DNA of 64,000 nucleotides, taken from NCBI GenBank assembly GCA_012656075.1, contig JAAKBF010000120.1, positions 124,001-188,000 of the forward strand, given 5' to 3'. Below, one piece after another: positions 10,925 to 21,951 of this stretch. The stretch is from Phytophthora hibernalis (Eukaryota > Oomycota > Peronosporomycetes > Peronosporales > Peronosporaceae). Position 1 is the first letter of the stretch; each line of letters begins with the position of its first letter. The notes under the pieces were generated by a model. The model was not told where the DNA came from. It made no database searches and saw only the letters and a list, made by a program, of their open reading frames with translations. The translations under genes and the position numbers were made by a program.

Positions 10925-11461
10925 CGGTGACAGTCTCGCAGTCTCACAATCCAATTCAAGTTCGAGCCACGGGTCTTGGCCGTGGACGACCGGCGACAGT
11001 CTCGTCACAGTGAACCCGCAGTCCACATAGAACTTGACCAGGTACGCCTTGGCGATCATCATGACACGCTTCACTTGCGGTTGCTGGTCGCAAATGATAC
11101 GCACGTATCGCTTGAGCATTTGAGTTGCAAGACCTCGACGACGAAAGGCCGAGTCCACTACCACCGAGTGGATACAGAGCAACGACCCGTGCGGATCGTG
11201 CTGGCTCATTGATTCATCGTCTAGTTCGTGTCTTGCAGTCAATGTGCCATTGATGAACCCCACCAAGGTTTCATGTTCCTGGTCGGGAGTAGGCAGATAT
11301 GCCGCCCAGAAGAAGGCACCGGCATTTTTCTGCCGGAATCGAATGCCCGACTCGCTGGCCCCTTCGTCCGCGGGGTAAGAAGCTGCTTCCAAAGTTGCAA
11401 CGCGTCGGATATCGTCTTCCAGGGTCAATTGGGCGAGACGGAGATGGTTAAAGGTCGTCAT
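10901..11461 (-). CDS. GNAT-family N-acetyltransferase, AANAT-like
   Basis: A 186-residue single-exon frame from the ATG at 11461. The acetyl-CoA-binding signature is visible at about residues 95-120 (SVVVDSAFRRRGLATQML), with the N-terminal motif ESGIRFRQKNAGAFFWAAY and a C-terminal KFYVDCGF, as in arylalkylamine N-acetyltransferase-like proteins of fungi and oomycetes. It would transfer acetyl from acetyl-CoA to a primary amine, probably in the cytosol. Read straight through, it ends LSPMIQVREV and a TAA at 10901. But a good donor (CAG/GTGAGA) sits right after MIQ, and splicing it to the acceptor at 10852 continues in phase 0 into the PhzF domain. The stop at 10901 is thus inside the putative intron, so intron retention would release the acetyltransferase alone. 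Confidence 0.85.
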   Translation of the reverse strand: MTTFNHLRLAQLTLEDDIRRVATLEAASYPADEGASESGIRFRQKNAGAFFWAAYLPTPDQEHETLVGFINGTLTARHELDDESMSQHDPHGSLLCIHSVVVDSAFRRRGLATQMLKRYVRIICDQQPQVKRVMMIAKAYLVKFYVDCGFTVTRLSPVVHGQDPWLELELDCETARLSPMIQVREV

Positions 11462-11968
11462 GGTAAAGTGGAATGACTTGACTCGAAGGGCTCCGATAAC
11501 GAAATGAGACGCTTAGAAAATGATAGGCATGGACTCGGAAGTTGCAACGGGATTTAGAGCTTGGATAACGTATGGACTGGATGGTGTGGTTTGACACGAG
11601 TTGCTGGAAGAGGGGTATTGTAGGTAAGCTCTGCGTCACAAGAAGGTTCGAGTGTTTGGTGGATCTAATCACGAACGTCATCTAAACTTTCGTGGCTTCA
11701 ATCATGATTAGATATTCATCTATCTAAGCTTAATGATGATTTCAATGTGAATTGAGCTGGCAATCGATTGTCCGGTGCTCGCAGCTTTCCACAATTTGTA
11801 GTAGTTTTTCGGGTACGAAGTATTTTTTCCATTGAGAGGCATTCCTATCGGCACGAAGGTAAAACAAGTAGTGGCAATTCTTTACATACGTACCGTAGCT
11901 AGCTCACTGCAGAAGAATAGACTGCACGTCAATTTGTTCGTGGTTTGACCTGTACTCGCCACGTTGGA
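11462..11968. other. Intergenic; promoter side of the acetyltransferase gene
   Basis: About 500 bases holding no recognisable gene. A 77-codon minus frame (11681-11448) overlapping the GNAT start is not supported by any motif. Confidence 0.5.
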
Positions 11969-13130
11969 TTATGCGTAAGCATCCATCGTGCTGTCTGAGC
12001 GAGAGCTCTCCCCGAGTATCGTCCTGAAGATCCGTAGACGCTGGACGTCACGGTGTGTTTGTACACGAACTGCACGCGCGCAGCTTCCTCCGTGTCCATA
12101 TGCGTTGCTTCCAGCAAACACTTCGCACAGAACGCGACTTTGCGCTGCACGAGCTCCAGGTCCGGCGCGATAAAGCTCAGTTTCTTTGGGATCTTGCACT
12201 TCGAGCACACGGACCCGAAACACAGTTTGCACTTGCTGTTGGGCTTTCCAAAGCCTACAAACATGCGGCTTTTGACTTCCTTTGAGCAGGTTACGCACAC
12301 AGGCTTGAACGAAGGAGTGCCGTTTTCACGAGCTTCCGCGTGCTTCTGTTCCAGCAACCACGCCAGCTTCTTCATCTGGCCACAGTATGAGTACTTGAGT
12401 CCGGCCATTGTCGCTTGGGCCATTCCCATGACACCAAGCGCACGGATCATGTCCCCTCCTGGGTTCATGAGGCCTGTACCGCGACAGTCTGTTTTGTCTT
12501 GTCCTTCCTGATGGAACATGGCGCAGAACGACATGCTGCCACGTACGCGACTAGGTAGCTCGTGAGTCTGCGGGAAGCTCACTGAGTGCAGGAGGTGGTA
12601 CCCCACACGTTCTCCATTGTCGAGACGCAGGATGCCCGTACTCGAGATAAATGTAGTCGCGGTTGCGAAGGATGCCAAGAGAGGCTCCGGGGATGTCGAT
12701 CTCCATCCACTTGACCACAACCGAACGAAAAGGCTCTTCCACGGTCGGTTCCATGATGGTGGCGAGGACAGCAGCGGCGTTGAAATCCTTGAGGTACGAC
12801 GACTTGATCCGCATGGACTCGAGTGTGGGACTCACACAGCCGAACATGTTCTCGTCCAGTGATCCAGGAAGGGGTCCGACCATCAACAACGCAGGAAGCT
12901 TCGAGTCCGGGTTCGCCTTCTTGCGCTCGAGGTACTGGGTGGTGTTGCCTTCCTTCGAGTATTTCTTCCAACGAGTTTCATCGACGTACTTCTGGTTGTT
13001 GATGTGCTTCTGGTACTCTTCGAACTTGGTCATGACGAGTTCATTGGCGATGTCGACGAGTTGTGTGCGGTCGCTTGCATTCAGGACCAAGTCCGGGAAC
13101 GGGTTCACGGTGAAGCGCCTTCCCCGCCAT
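11969..13130 (-). CDS. START-like domain protein with FYVE-like zinc finger, copy C
   Basis: Nearly a duplicate of copy A across most of its length. The start is the ATG at 13130 and the corrected end is SSRSDSTMDAYA with a TAA at 11969. Three frame breaks occur. A C run at 13122-13125 is two bases short, which would otherwise read MAGGRRF. Around 12640-12645, CT is missing relative to copy A, in the codons for LESTGILRL. A C run at 12010-12013 is one base short. The START landmarks and finger (CVTC, CKLCFGSVCSKCK, FCAKCL) are all present. Two of the three breaks are homopolymer contractions; the CT loss is a dinucleotide and could be a true mutation. Functional status therefore unresolved. 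Confidence 0.75.
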
Positions 13131-13531
13131 TATCAATTCACGACCGACGGCTTGAGACGATCGACGGACGGCAGATTTCGTAATGGCCAGACACTTCGAT
13201 CGCCAGTCCCGCACACTTGGGAAGAAACGTGACCGGGATGGAGACCATCTGCAAATGTGTAAGTTATGCAGCATAGCGAGGCGAAAGTACAACTTGATCT
13301 CTTGGTCACCAAGTTGGTGGGCACCGCTACGGCTCACGTTCACGACTCGTGACCACGTACGACCGGCGACAACTTAACCGTCGAGACCCGTAATCCAACA
13401 AGACATGCTTATGCAACTCATGGCTTTCGTGGAGCAAACGAGGTCAATTGATGAAACTCACACGTGAGTTTCTCGTGTGTTGCTATTTACTGGAAGTGCA
13501 TGCAGTACTTGGCAAACATGTATATTGACGG
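13131..13531. other. Intergenic between copies C and D
   Basis: About 400 bases with no gene. The 5' side resembles the upstream flank of copy A only weakly. Confidence 0.5.
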
Positions 13532-14691
13532 TTATCCGAGAACATCCATCGTGCTGTTTGTACGGGTACTCTCGAAAGAACACCGTCCTGCAGATCCGTA
13601 GATGGTTGGCACGACGTTGTGTTTGTACACGAACTGCGTACGGGCAGCTTCCTCTGTGTCCATCTGAGTCGCTTCAAGCAGACATTTCGCACAGAAAGAA
13701 ACCTTGCGACGAACTAGCTCCAGGTCTGGCGTGATGAAGCTCAGCTTCCTGGAGATCTTGCACGAAAAGCACACAGCACCGAAACACAACTTACAAGTGC
13801 TGCTACCAAGTCCACCAAATTTGCGCCCCGTGACCTCCTTTGAGCAGGTTACGCACATAGGCTTGAATACTGGTGTACCGTGCTCGCGGGCCTCTGCGTG
13901 CTTCTGTTCCAGTAGCCACGCCAGTTTCTTGAGTTTTCCGCAGTATGAGTATTTGAGTCCCGCCATGGTCGCTTGGGCCATACCAATAACTGCAAGAGCG
14001 CGAATCATGTCACCTCCTGGGTCCATGATGCCCGTACCGCGGCAGTCTGTTTTGTCTGGTCCTTCTTGGTGGAACATGGCGCAGAATGACATGTTTCCGC
14101 GTATACGATTCGGAAGATCGTGTGTCTGAGGGAAGTTCACAGTGTGCAGCAAGTGGTATCCCACACGCTCGCCATTGTCAAGACACATGATGCCCGTACT
14201 CTCCAGACAGACGTAGTCACGGTTGCGCAAAATACCGAGCGAAGCTCCGGGAATATCGATCTCCATCCACTTGACCACCACCGAACGAAAAGGGTCCTCA
14301 ATTGTTGGCTCCACGATCGTAGCCAGCACTGCAGCGGCGTTGAAGTCCTTAAGATATGACGCCTTGATCCGCATTGCCTCGAGTGTTGGGCTCACAAGGC
14401 CGAACATGTTCTCGTCCAATGATCCAGGAAGAGGTCCGACCATCAATAGCGCAGGAAGCTTCGAGTCTGGACCCACCTTTTACGCTCGAGATACTGGGTG
14501 GTGCTGCCTTCCTTTGAGTATTTCTTCCAACGAGCATCATCGACACACTTGTGGTTGTTTAAATGCTCCTGGTACTCTGCGAGCTTGCATATGACGAGCT
14601 CATGGGCGATTTCAATGAGTTGTGTGCGATCACTTTCATCCAGCACCAAGTCCGGGAACGGGTTCACGGTAAAGCGACTACCGCCAGTCAT
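13532..14691 (-). CDS. START-like domain protein with FYVE-like zinc finger, copy D
   Basis: Starts MTGGSRFTVNPFPDL at the ATG at 14691 and ends STMDVLG with a TAA at 13532. One frame break lies in LERK, at a T run on the plus strand (14478-14481); one added base gives RKKVGPDSK and rejoins the family reading. Zinc-finger cysteines are complete (CVTC, CKLCFGAVCFSCK, FCAKCL). The loop between the first and second cysteine pairs is shorter than in A-C. An upstream open frame to 14814 is serine-rich and not shared by the paralogues, so it is probably untranslated leader. Confidence 0.8.
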
Positions 14692-15483
14692 GTTCGGTGG
14701 TGGAGAGTGACCCGAAGAAGTCTCCCTTGACGAACGGAAATGTCGAACTGGCGAGAGCTCCGAGTCGGAGTCCGAGGTCCGTTTGCATTCTAGCATAAAA
14801 GGACAAGCATGCAAGTCCAGAGATCTGCCAAAGGCAGATTGCGAACAACTCGCCAGTGCATGGCGTGCCTACTGCCAAAGCTTGAACCAGAGCTACAGTA
14901 CATGTTTTGACGATTGACACTCCGAAACCAACAGATAAACACCTTGCTGGGTCGACGAAAGTATCTCTTGTTGTAGTTTGCTTGGTTCACAACTAATATC
15001 CATTTGTGAATCTGGGAAGACCGACGATAGTAATCTTTTTTTGGCCTGGGATCATAGAGAGCACCGAAGATCTCACAGCACAGTTATTAAAGCTGACAGT
15101 GAGCAACAAGCTGTGGTGCCGTTTAACATCCGATAAAATCACGATACCGTAAGTTCATGAGTCTGATCCTCGTTGGGCGTACGTGGATCAAATTTCTTAT
15201 GACGACCGTCGGCATAAGAAGTTGCTTTCGTTACATTACGAAGCATGTTGGACGTCTCAAACCGAGGCAAGATACATATTATACTGTACCTGGGAAACCG
15301 CAGAGGGTGAACAACATCTGACTCATACGTGTGCGGTTTAGACTGGAGGCAAAGCACTGAAAATCATCATCAGCTGGCGGATACGACAAGCTCACTTCTG
15401 CCCTCTACCGTCCTCAATTGTAAACGTTCAACCCCGTATTCGATTGGATCACTTGTCAACTTGCTCTGCACCCGCGAGTCAGA
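14692..15483. other. Divergent intergenic region between copies D and E
   Basis: About 790 bases between two START-FYVE genes transcribed away from each other, so both promoters should lie here. I see no clear oomycete initiator and no other gene. Confidence 0.5.
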
Positions 15484-16655
15484 ATGAGCGATCAACGCTT
15501 TACCATAAACCCCTTTGGGGAGCTCCAACTCACCGCCGAGGACCGCTCGAAGCTGATTGAGATCACCGACACGATCATCATGGCCAAGTTCGAAGAGTAC
15601 GAGGAGCACCTAAACATCGGCAAAAAGGTCGACCTCAAACGGTGGAAGAAGTTCACGAAGACGGGACCTACAACGGAATACCTCGAGCGAAAGTCTTCAA
15701 GTCCCAACAGCAAACTTCCGCAGCTACTGATGGTTGGTCCGTTACCCGGGTCGTTGGACGAGAACATGTTCGGTATCGTCAATCCTACCATTGAGGCGAT
15801 GAGGATCAAGTCGTCGTACTTGAGCGACTTCAACGCTGCAGCGGTGCTAGCTACTGTGGTTGAGCCGACAGTCGATGAGCCGTTCCGATCGGTTGTTGTG
15901 AAGTGGATGGAGATCGACATCCCTTTTGCATCGATTGGTCTGGTGCGCAATCGCGACTACGTCTACGTGGAAAGCACCGGTATTCTGCACCTGAAGAACG
16001 GCGAACGCGTTGGCTATCATCTCTTCCACTCCGTTGACTTTCATCAAGCACACGAGCTGCCCAACCGAGTTCGTGGCAACATGTCGTTTTGCGGCATCTT
16101 TCACCAAGAAGCTCCCGATCGAACTGACTGTCGCGGCACTGGAATCATGGACCCTGGCGGTGATATGATCCGAGCGATGGCAGTGATGGGAATGGTGCAA
16201 GCCACAATGGCTGGACTCAAGTACTCATACTGCGGTCAAATGAAGAAGCTGGCGTGGTTGCTTGAACAGCGTCAAGTTGAAGCTCGTGAAAAAGGCACAC
16301 CCGCGTTCAAGCCGTTCTGCGTGACGTGCATGAAGGGAGTCAAGCAGTCGAAGATTACTGGTCCCGTGCGCACTTGCAAATTGTGCTTCGGCGCAGTGTG
16401 CAACACGTGCAAGATCTCCAAAAGCTGAGCTTTATCGCTCCAGACTTGACACTTGCCCAGCGCAAGGTCACCTTCTGCGTAAAGTGTATGATCGACGCCA
16501 CGCGAATGGACACCCAAGAGGCTGCACGCGAACAGTTCGTGTTCAAGAAGTCTGTTACACCTCCGCTGTACGGAATCTCTGTTGCTTCGGACATGAGCAC
16601 TTGCTCGGAGAGTACGATGACCACGATGACCGGGTACTCGGGCTCTACAAGCTGA
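15484..16655 (+). CDS. START-like domain protein with FYVE-like zinc finger, copy E
   Basis: The only copy of the array on the plus strand. Starts MSDQRFTINPFGELQL at 15484; the family reading continues to the stop at 16655 (TTMTGYSGSTS). A single break at an A run (16420-16423) separates CKISK from KLSFIAPDL; one added base restores it. Finger cysteines are CVTC, CKLCFGAVCNTCK and FCVKCM. It groups by eye with copy B (shared EEYEEHLN, VRNRDYVYVES and LKNGERVGYHLFHSVDF). Confidence 0.85.
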
Positions 16656-17509
16656 ATCTAGCCTTGGTTAAAGTAACCGACAACAACTCCATCGTTTGAA
16701 TGTATTCATTCAGTTCAGTACTGTATTAATACATGTTTGTCAAATATCTAACGTATTAATAAATGTAAAATGTGCTTAACGGAACGAAGTTCATTAGTCG
16801 AAAAACGATTTTTCAAGTTGCCCAGTGCAATAAAGTCCTCTGATTGGCCAGTTTATTTAAAATTGACAATAGTTGGGTGGGTGATTGCTTTTTAGGGGCG
16901 GATGGGTGAAACGGTATAATCCAAAATCTTCAACCCCCACCCTTTCTTGAATTACCAGACGACTCAAGGACACGAATCAGCCTCAAATCCTGTTCTCTGA
17001 CATTTATTTCAGAGTTAAGAAGCGATCCGAACGAGGTCCCATTTTCCGTAAATGAAAGACCTGCCAATATAGATCTGCGACGTCGTACCATTTTCGGAAG
17101 GGTTCTTTACAAATATTTTGTGTAGCAAGTACATAAACTACTTTGAAAATCGGTACACCCTTCACTCTAATTGGACGTGCTTCGAATATAGTCATGAAAG
17201 TGTACCTTTTCGTGACACAGCACCCAACAAAATTTTGAAAACGCATGACAATACAGTGCAGCCATAGCACAATGTGTCTGTGTAGGCACCATAAAAACTG
17301 GTCAGCACAATAAGATTCGCACCTGTAGACTTGCTACACAATGCGAGAGGACAGCGCAGGAAGCAAGCAAATGGGGCGTGGGTAGGTATAATCTGACCAA
17401 CCAGCACTTGCCATTAAGTCAAGTGGCAGATGGCTGCCATTGGCGGATGACGACGAGCAGTTGCGTTGTGTGACCCACACAATTTCCTGAAAGGCCCACC
17501 CGAGCGAGC
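16656..17509. other. Intergenic, AT-richer, no gene seen
   Basis: Between copy E and the Mutator-type element. Short frames at 17004-17407 have no recognisable content. If the MULE has a terminal inverted repeat it should start here, but I could not identify one. Confidence 0.4.
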
Positions 17510-19240
17510 ATGCCTAGGCAGGTGAGCTGGTGTGAGAGGGCTGTCGACGTCGACGCCGCTGAAGCCGATGCGGTGTTGGTGTCGCTCAAGTCCTTTGACA
17601 TTAACAAGAGCCAAACGATGGTTTGCACGATCTGCTCAGGCGCGGAGCACAAGATGCGCTACCGCCTGCTCGAGTGCGGCTCTGAATCGTGCTGCGAGGC
17701 GAGCCCATTGAAGTGCGCGTGGCGGGGAAGATGGTCACGTGCTTGGACTCTGAGCACGCGTCCATCTTCGAGTTTGGAGACCGCAACTCACCTGTCGTCT
17801 GCCCAGGGCGAAGGAAGCTAACTCTGGCGCAGAAGGCGTTCTGCCGCGACCTGGCGCAGAACCATTTTCGCCTGATGCGGATTCGGCATGCGCTCTCTCG
17901 CAAGTTCAATACCCCTTGGAGGAGTTGCCCTGCCTGAAGTCGGTGCAAAACTTCGTAAACCACTACGGCCGGACACAGATGGAGAACCACGACCGCATCA
18001 AGGAGATCACGATGTGGATCCGTGATCACGCGTACAGCGGGTCCGAGACGATGACCCATACTTTCACGTTCGCATGGGATATGGACAACCTAGGCAAGCC
18101 AATAGTTGGCAACGGATCCGACAAGAGGCCGTTCTTGGTGGCCATGTCGACGAAGGCGCTGATGTTAAGGCTGGCTGTGCCGCCCGATAGCTTCATCCTG
18201 CACTTGGACGGGACTTACAAGATCAACCAGTGCGACTACCCCGTCCTGGTTGTGGGGGTGTCGGACCGGTCGCGTAGGTTCCACCTGGTCGCGTTATTCA
18301 TTATGTCCCAAGAGACACAGCCAATCTTCCAGGCTGCCCTGCTTTCGCTACGCCGGTTTTACTTATGGATATCAGACAAACATCTTACTGTACACTTCGC
18401 GATGGCTGATGGCGACAAGGCGCAATGCAACGCGCTCGCTGCCGTTTTCGGAGACAACCCGCGTTACCGCTTCCTGATGTCCTTCTTTCATGTTATGAAG
18501 AAGATCCAGGAGCAGGTCAAGCTACTTTCCTCGGTTGCACAAGCTCGAGTTCTACGAGAGATATACGACCTGCACTTCGCTCGTAGTCATACGGAATATC
18601 TGCAGATGCTGCGTCCCATTTTGCGCGGATGGATGATTGAGCCTACTCTGGTTCCTTTTGCGCAATACGTTTACGGGCAATGGCTGACCGGACACTGCAC
18701 GGCGTGGCAGGTGTTCGCAACTCCACCTGGATTCGTGTCCACGAACAATCCCGCCGAGACATTCAACGCCTTGTTGAAGCGCGACTACACGCTGCGCCGC
18801 CGGCTCAAAATGGGTACGCTTTTAAGGGAGCTGAGCGCGTGCTACCAAGATCAGTCGAGTAGTGCGAGAGCGTTCGAGTTCACGGTGTGTCCGGCAGCAA
18901 CCCTCACACGGAGGGTGTCGGAGTTGATGCGCGAGAAATTATTGGGTGTGGCAGAAGACCAGGACCTAGATGCTGTGCGCGCTGGAGCCTGCTGCATTCT
19001 CCGGGTGATCTCTCTGCCAGCCCCGCGGATTCGCGTTGCGCCCAAAAGCGCAGTGAAGAGGCCATCGCTGTAACGGCGCAAATGGGCGTGAGCTACGCCA
19101 GGAAGGAATACGAAGAACAACCGTGTGATGGCTGGTCCATTGACACACTGCGTCAATGGTGCCCGTGCGACTACTGGTTCGCCTTTGGAGCATGTAGCCA
19201 CTGTTGTGTTTCAACGCATGATCAGGTTGCCCTTCGATGA
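17510..19240 (+). CDS. Mutator-like (MULE) transposase with SWIM zinc finger
   Basis: Cut-and-paste transposase. The central part (17916-19073) holds the MULE domain: FILHLDGTYKINQCDYPVLV (first catalytic Asp), HFAMADGDKAQCNALAAVF (second Asp) and a helical region with FVSTNNPAETFNALLKRDY (catalytic Glu region). The C-terminus has a SWIM finger, CPCDYWFAFGACSHC. Three frame breaks sit at short homopolymers (GG 17698-17699, CCCC 17912-17915, AAAA 19044-19047) and one extra base in each gives a continuous reading from the ATG at 17510 to the TGA at 19240. No in-frame stops remain after that. It could therefore be an intact transposase hidden by sequence errors, although it abuts a truncated SET gene. 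Confidence 0.75.
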
Positions 19241-20645
19241 CAGCACGGAACTCCGCCAGCTCTCCGCAGTATTCGCCTAAAACGTCGTCTACATCCAGAG
19301 CCGTGGTTGTATATACTCCAAGGCCTACACGGCCCGTGTCGAACAGCTTCAGCGTGCCCAGCGTCCGTGGAGCATTGCTGCACTTCGCTCCGAGCTTGCA
19401 GTACTTTGGAGGGCAGAATGAAGCGGACGCCACGTTCGAGCATATGCCCCAAAAGCAGTCGCCGAAGCACTCACATGCGTCGAAGCTCCCTATGTCTGGA
19501 AACTTAACGCCTTGCGCTTGCATGTACTGATTTGCTCAATTTCAGCTGGCCATGGCATCGTCCGGCAAAGAGTGCGACCCTCCTTCTCCGCGGGGGCTAC
19601 GAACGAAGTGCGTCTAGTGTGCAGGATCTCGAGCAGTTCCTTCACTTCTGCACTGTTCTGCAGGACCTTGAACTCGGCCGCCTTGAAAGTCTTGGCCTGG
19701 TAGATCACCCTATCGCTCTTTGTAATAGCACATTTCGCCAGGTGCCGCCTCTTCCTTGATCTGGGGACATGCCACTGGACCCGCTTTCATTTGGCCTTGT
19801 GGCGGATCTCGGAGCGAGCGTGGCGGTTCGGAATTGACTGCACGTATGCAGCCGCCTCCTTCTCATTAACTGAGCTTGTCTGGTCATCAGCAGCATCCAA
19901 CTGCATCTCGCTGTCCTCTCCAGAGGACACCAAGTCGATTATCTGCTGAATTGCAGACTTTTCTGACCTTCCCGCGTTTGGTTCACTTGTGAATGATGTG
20001 GGGAAGCTCCTTTGCCGACCAGAGTCACCGGAACATCGTGCACGGAAGTGCTGGGCGATTGCACGTGCTCCGAGCCCAGCCCTGGCTCGGGGAGCTGCAA
20101 ATGCTACTCTGTGGTGTTTCCGGGACAATCTCCTCACACGCATCATGACCGGATTTATGAACGGCTTCGAAAGCAGCGGCGACTGCTCCTTCCAGGTCTT
20201 TTTCAGTGCGTTGGACCGCGAAGGAGCCGAAAATGTTCCGGCGACCAGTTTGTAGGTGCGCAGCTTGCGCCAAGTCGACTCGCAAGCCTTGAGGGGTTCC
20301 TACAGCGGTCTGCGACCTGCATGAGCATCATGTCCCTCGGGATGACTTCGTCCGTGTCCACCGCTATCGGGAACGCGACGTTCTTGCCGACGTTAACACG
20401 GGTTACGACGGCGCGGCGATATCCTCGGCGGTCGCCACACACGAACGCGCGGGAAAAATACTCGACTGCATCTCCTGCGTTGAGCGCCTCCGGTGGCAGC
20501 TCCGAAGCGCTGAGGCCCGGTATCTTGGACGGGTGGGTGCTGGACGCGCAGCAAGCGCTTCCAGATCGGCGGAGCAACTGCTTTCTGAGTGGCGGCGGCA
20601 GCAATGATTCAGAAGTGAACCACCCCAAATTCCAGTGGTCCACTC
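19205..20645 (-). pseudogene. SET-domain protein gene, truncated, antisense to and abutting the MULE transposase
   Basis: Minus strand. From the 5' side: AVEYFSRAFVCGDRRGY, then EVIPRDMMLMQVADRCR, then basic low-complexity sequence, then an AWS-like cysteine cluster (ACECFGDCFWGICS, CPPKYCKLGAKCSN) and the start of a SET domain (DTGRVGLGVYTTTALDVDD, VLGEYCGELAEF, ALKHNSGYML). SET domains methylate lysines on histones or other proteins. The reading stops being SET-like just after NSGYML near 19205, where it runs into the MULE SWIM finger on the other strand, so the catalytic NHSC and Tyr part is missing. Several single-base breaks (GG in CKRKGVKF, a G run near 20290) are of the homopolymer type. 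Truncation rather than frameshift is what makes it non-functional. Confidence 0.65.
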
Positions 20646-21951
20646 TAAATTGCAGTGCACCACCCCAATTTCAGAGGCACATCTCGGGTGATGCGCATCC
20701 CCCTAAGCGGATGTGCGCAGCCGGGCAGCGGGGCATTCGAGCCCGCCCTGTGTGTGTATTGTGGGAGATGGGTTACTGTGTTTATCAGCTTTTTCATTGT
20801 GAAAATTATATTTCCTCCAAAATTTTCCAGGTGAGCTGAAATTTGCACAAAGACACCGGATTTCGACAGAACTCGCGGAGATGAATCCAGTCGTGTCATC
20901 AGGGCAATACAACTCTAAGTATTAAAGCCAATATCATTTGAGGAACATTTACATTTCTGCAGCAAAAATCGTAAACCATAATTAGTCATGACACGACTAA
21001 TTACAGTGAAGGGTGTACCTGTGTTGAGATTATAACATAAACGAATGTTACCTGTGTCGTCGCCCTCCTCGTTAAGTGCGACGTTTTTTTCTATATGAAT
21101 GTTATACTCGTGCATTTGAAAATCGAGCCAAGAACCTCTTAGATTATTTGGGGACAGCAACGCCAGCATCAAGATGGAACCAAGGCAGTAGCAGCAGCAG
21201 CCTTGGGATGCAAAATTAAAGTCATAACAACTTAAGATGGAGTAAGTGCCGTAAGTCAGGCTGGAGTTGCGTGGTAAAGTATAGTGGTCCACTAGAACGG
21301 ACATAGGAAGTCGTTAGTATAATAGTTTAGACTAAGCAACATCAATGTACCTCACTGAAAAACGAAAACGGAAGTATTGTGTAGTACTGTAGTAAATGTA
21401 AAGAGAATAGAAGGAAGGTAATGTTGCAATAACTTCTCATATCACTCCACTCACTCGCACTGCCTTGGAATAGCGACAGCGGACGTTCATCAAGGGAGGA
21501 GGCCGAGTCCAAAAGAGAATCCAGCACTGCAACCACCGCCATCCCGTTCGCACAAACATTAACTGTAATCATAACGCTACAGCAATGTTTGCAAACTGTT
21601 TGTGAGCGCGTAGCAAATATGGCCACCTACAGTGGTTGCAATATACGAAGGAATGGCCTTAATTCTGAGTACTTTTCACTGAATCCAGAGTAAGCCATTA
21701 TTTTCCCGAACTGTCTGAGTAAAGCAACAGCATTTGTGTCCAGGTGTTCGAGTTTTTGACAGTCATTAATCCTGAGTAAACTTGCGTGAACCGCAGTGAA
21801 GGTGCTGTTTACCTTTCTCTATAATGCAGAGAGCTCATGACAAGGGTGTTGGAGGCCATTTTGCTTTTATTTTTCAGTTAGGTCCACACGCAAACCTCCG
21901 ATGCATTTAACTCACGCATATGTAGAGAACTTGACCTGAGCTTCGTCCAAG
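20646..21951. other. Intergenic, no gene seen; short repeated motif at its left edge
   Basis: At 20622-20685 a CACCCCAA(A)TT-type word occurs twice, CCACCCCAAATTCCAG and CCACCCCAATTTCAG; it could be the outer end of the MULE/SET element. The rest holds no supported coding region. Confidence 0.4.

Noticed and set aside
12663..13232. 189-codon plus-strand frame
   Set aside because: Antisense shadow of START-FYVE copy C.
15492..15950. 152-codon minus-strand frame
   Set aside because: Antisense shadow of copy E.
20012..20839. 275-codon plus-strand frame
   Set aside because: Lies opposite the SET-domain gene, which has recognisable motifs; this frame has none.
16656..21000. Terminal inverted repeats around the MULE/SET block
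   Set aside because: I looked for matching ends near 16.9-17.5 kb and 20.6-20.7 kb and found only a short CACCCCAA-type word on one side.
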